Positions 11,944-12,379 of a stretch of DNA of 12,379 nucleotides are shown in pieces. Every line of letters starts with the position of its first letter. The first letter of the stretch is position 1. Origin of the DNA: Syntrophobacterales bacterium (GTDB taxonomy: Bacteria > Desulfobacterota > Desulfobaccia > Desulfobaccales > 0-14-0-80-60-11); contig JAGVPN010000331.1 in the NCBI GenBank assembly GCA_020052215.1, forward strand, positions 1 to 12,379. Reading direction: 5' to 3'. Both the position numbers and the translations under genes were made by a program. The notes under the pieces are model-generated. The model was not told the origin of the DNA. It was given only the letters and a program-made list of their open reading frames with translations, and did not search any database.

Positions 11944-12379
11944 ATGAAGCTGAGTATCGTCATTCCGATTTACAACGAGCAAGCCACCCTGGAGGAGATC
12001 TTTCGCCTGGTGCAGGCGACGCCTTACGACAAAGAGATCATCGCGGTGGATGACGCCTCCACGGATGGCTCCCGGGATATCCTGGCCCGGCTGGTCCAGC
12101 AATATGAAAACGTCAAGGCCTTTTATCACGAGCGCAACCAGGGGAAAGGCGCGGCCTTGCGCACCGGTTTCGCCCAGGTGACCGGGGATGTGGTCATCAT
12201 CCAGGACGCCGACCTGGAGTACCGCCCCGTCGATTACCCCACTTTGCTGGAGCCCATCGAACAGGACGTCGCCGACGTTGTTTACGGCAGCCGGATGGTG
12301 GGCGGCCGGCCCCACCGGGTGCTGTTCTTCTGGCACTACATGGGCAACCGGGCGGTGACCACGCTGTCCAACATGTTCA
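11944..12379 (+). CDS. Family 2 glycosyltransferase, N-terminal part (3' end outside window)
   Basis: Start of a GT2 (GT-A fold) glycosyltransferase of the dolichyl-phosphate-mannose/polyprenyl-phosphate-sugar synthase-like group. It transfers a sugar from a nucleotide donor, probably to a lipid carrier or an envelope glycan; donor and acceptor cannot be told. Visible motifs are SIVIPIYNE at 4-12, the nucleotide-binding [12 protein letters not shown] at 32-43 with Asp36 and Asp37, [12 protein letters not shown] at 65-76, the metal-binding DADLEY (88-93) and YGSRMVGG at 114-121. The block [20 protein letters not shown] (124-143) is characteristic of this subgroup. The frame remains open at base 12379 after 145 codons, so any C-terminal membrane segments are not seen. 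The ATG at 11944 has AGGGAG at 11930-11935, with an eight-base spacer. Confidence 0.92.
   Translation, partial: MKLSIVIPIYNEQATLEEIFRLVQATPYDKEIIAVDDASTDGSRDILARLVQQYENVKAFYHERNQGKGAALRTGFAQVTGDVVIIQDADLEYRPVDYPTLLEPIEQDVADVVYGSRMVGGRPHRVLFFWHYMGNRAVTTLSNMF

Overview
The window (about 12.4 kb, GC-rich) reads as an ordinary chromosomal segment of a Gram-negative bacterium, most likely an anaerobic or metabolically versatile member of the Desulfobacterota (former Deltaproteobacteria). This is inferred from three things: a VPVPG-type PEP-CTERM sorting tail, a lipoprotein with an NlpC/P60 domain, and gene ends crowded with short palindromic repeats. The taxonomic placement is a judgement from style and gene content, not a measured result.

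Layout, left to right. All recognisable genes are on the plus strand. The C-terminal part of gyrA (cut by the window edge) overlaps gpsA, the glycerol-3-phosphate dehydrogenase gene. A 389-base gap made almost entirely of nested inverted repeats follows. Next come a 6-phosphofructokinase of the long plant/protist/spirochete-like type, a small Cys-rich YkgJ-family protein, an exported TPR protein and metG (methionyl-tRNA synthetase). After metG, a lipoprotein NlpC/P60 cell-wall hydrolase is followed at 30 bases by a small exported protein of unknown function. A 404-base gap holds a near-consensus sigma70 promoter and a pair of hairpin repeats. It leads into a secreted subtilisin-like protein with a PEP-CTERM anchor, then moaA (GTP 3',8-cyclase, molybdenum cofactor), and finally the start of a family 2 glycosyltransferase cut by the right edge.

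How the genes relate. Apart from gyrA-gpsA (overlapping) and the NlpC/P60 plus small exported protein pair (probable operon), the genes look like independent housekeeping or envelope units separated by repeat-filled spacers. Envelope themes recur: a lipoprotein hydrolase, exported TPR and beta-rich proteins, an exosortase substrate and a glycosyltransferase.

I found no phage, IS element, CRISPR array, rRNA or tRNA and no clear new defence or biosynthetic system. The most distinctive signals are (1) several unrelated families of intergenic hairpin repeats, two of which differ between copies by swaps of a stem base pair that keep the hairpin intact; (2) repeats that reach into genes, so that the last residues and the stop codon of metG are repeat-encoded and its start codon abuts a heptamer array; and (3) a subtilisin-like PEP-CTERM protein whose catalytic Asp position is Glu.
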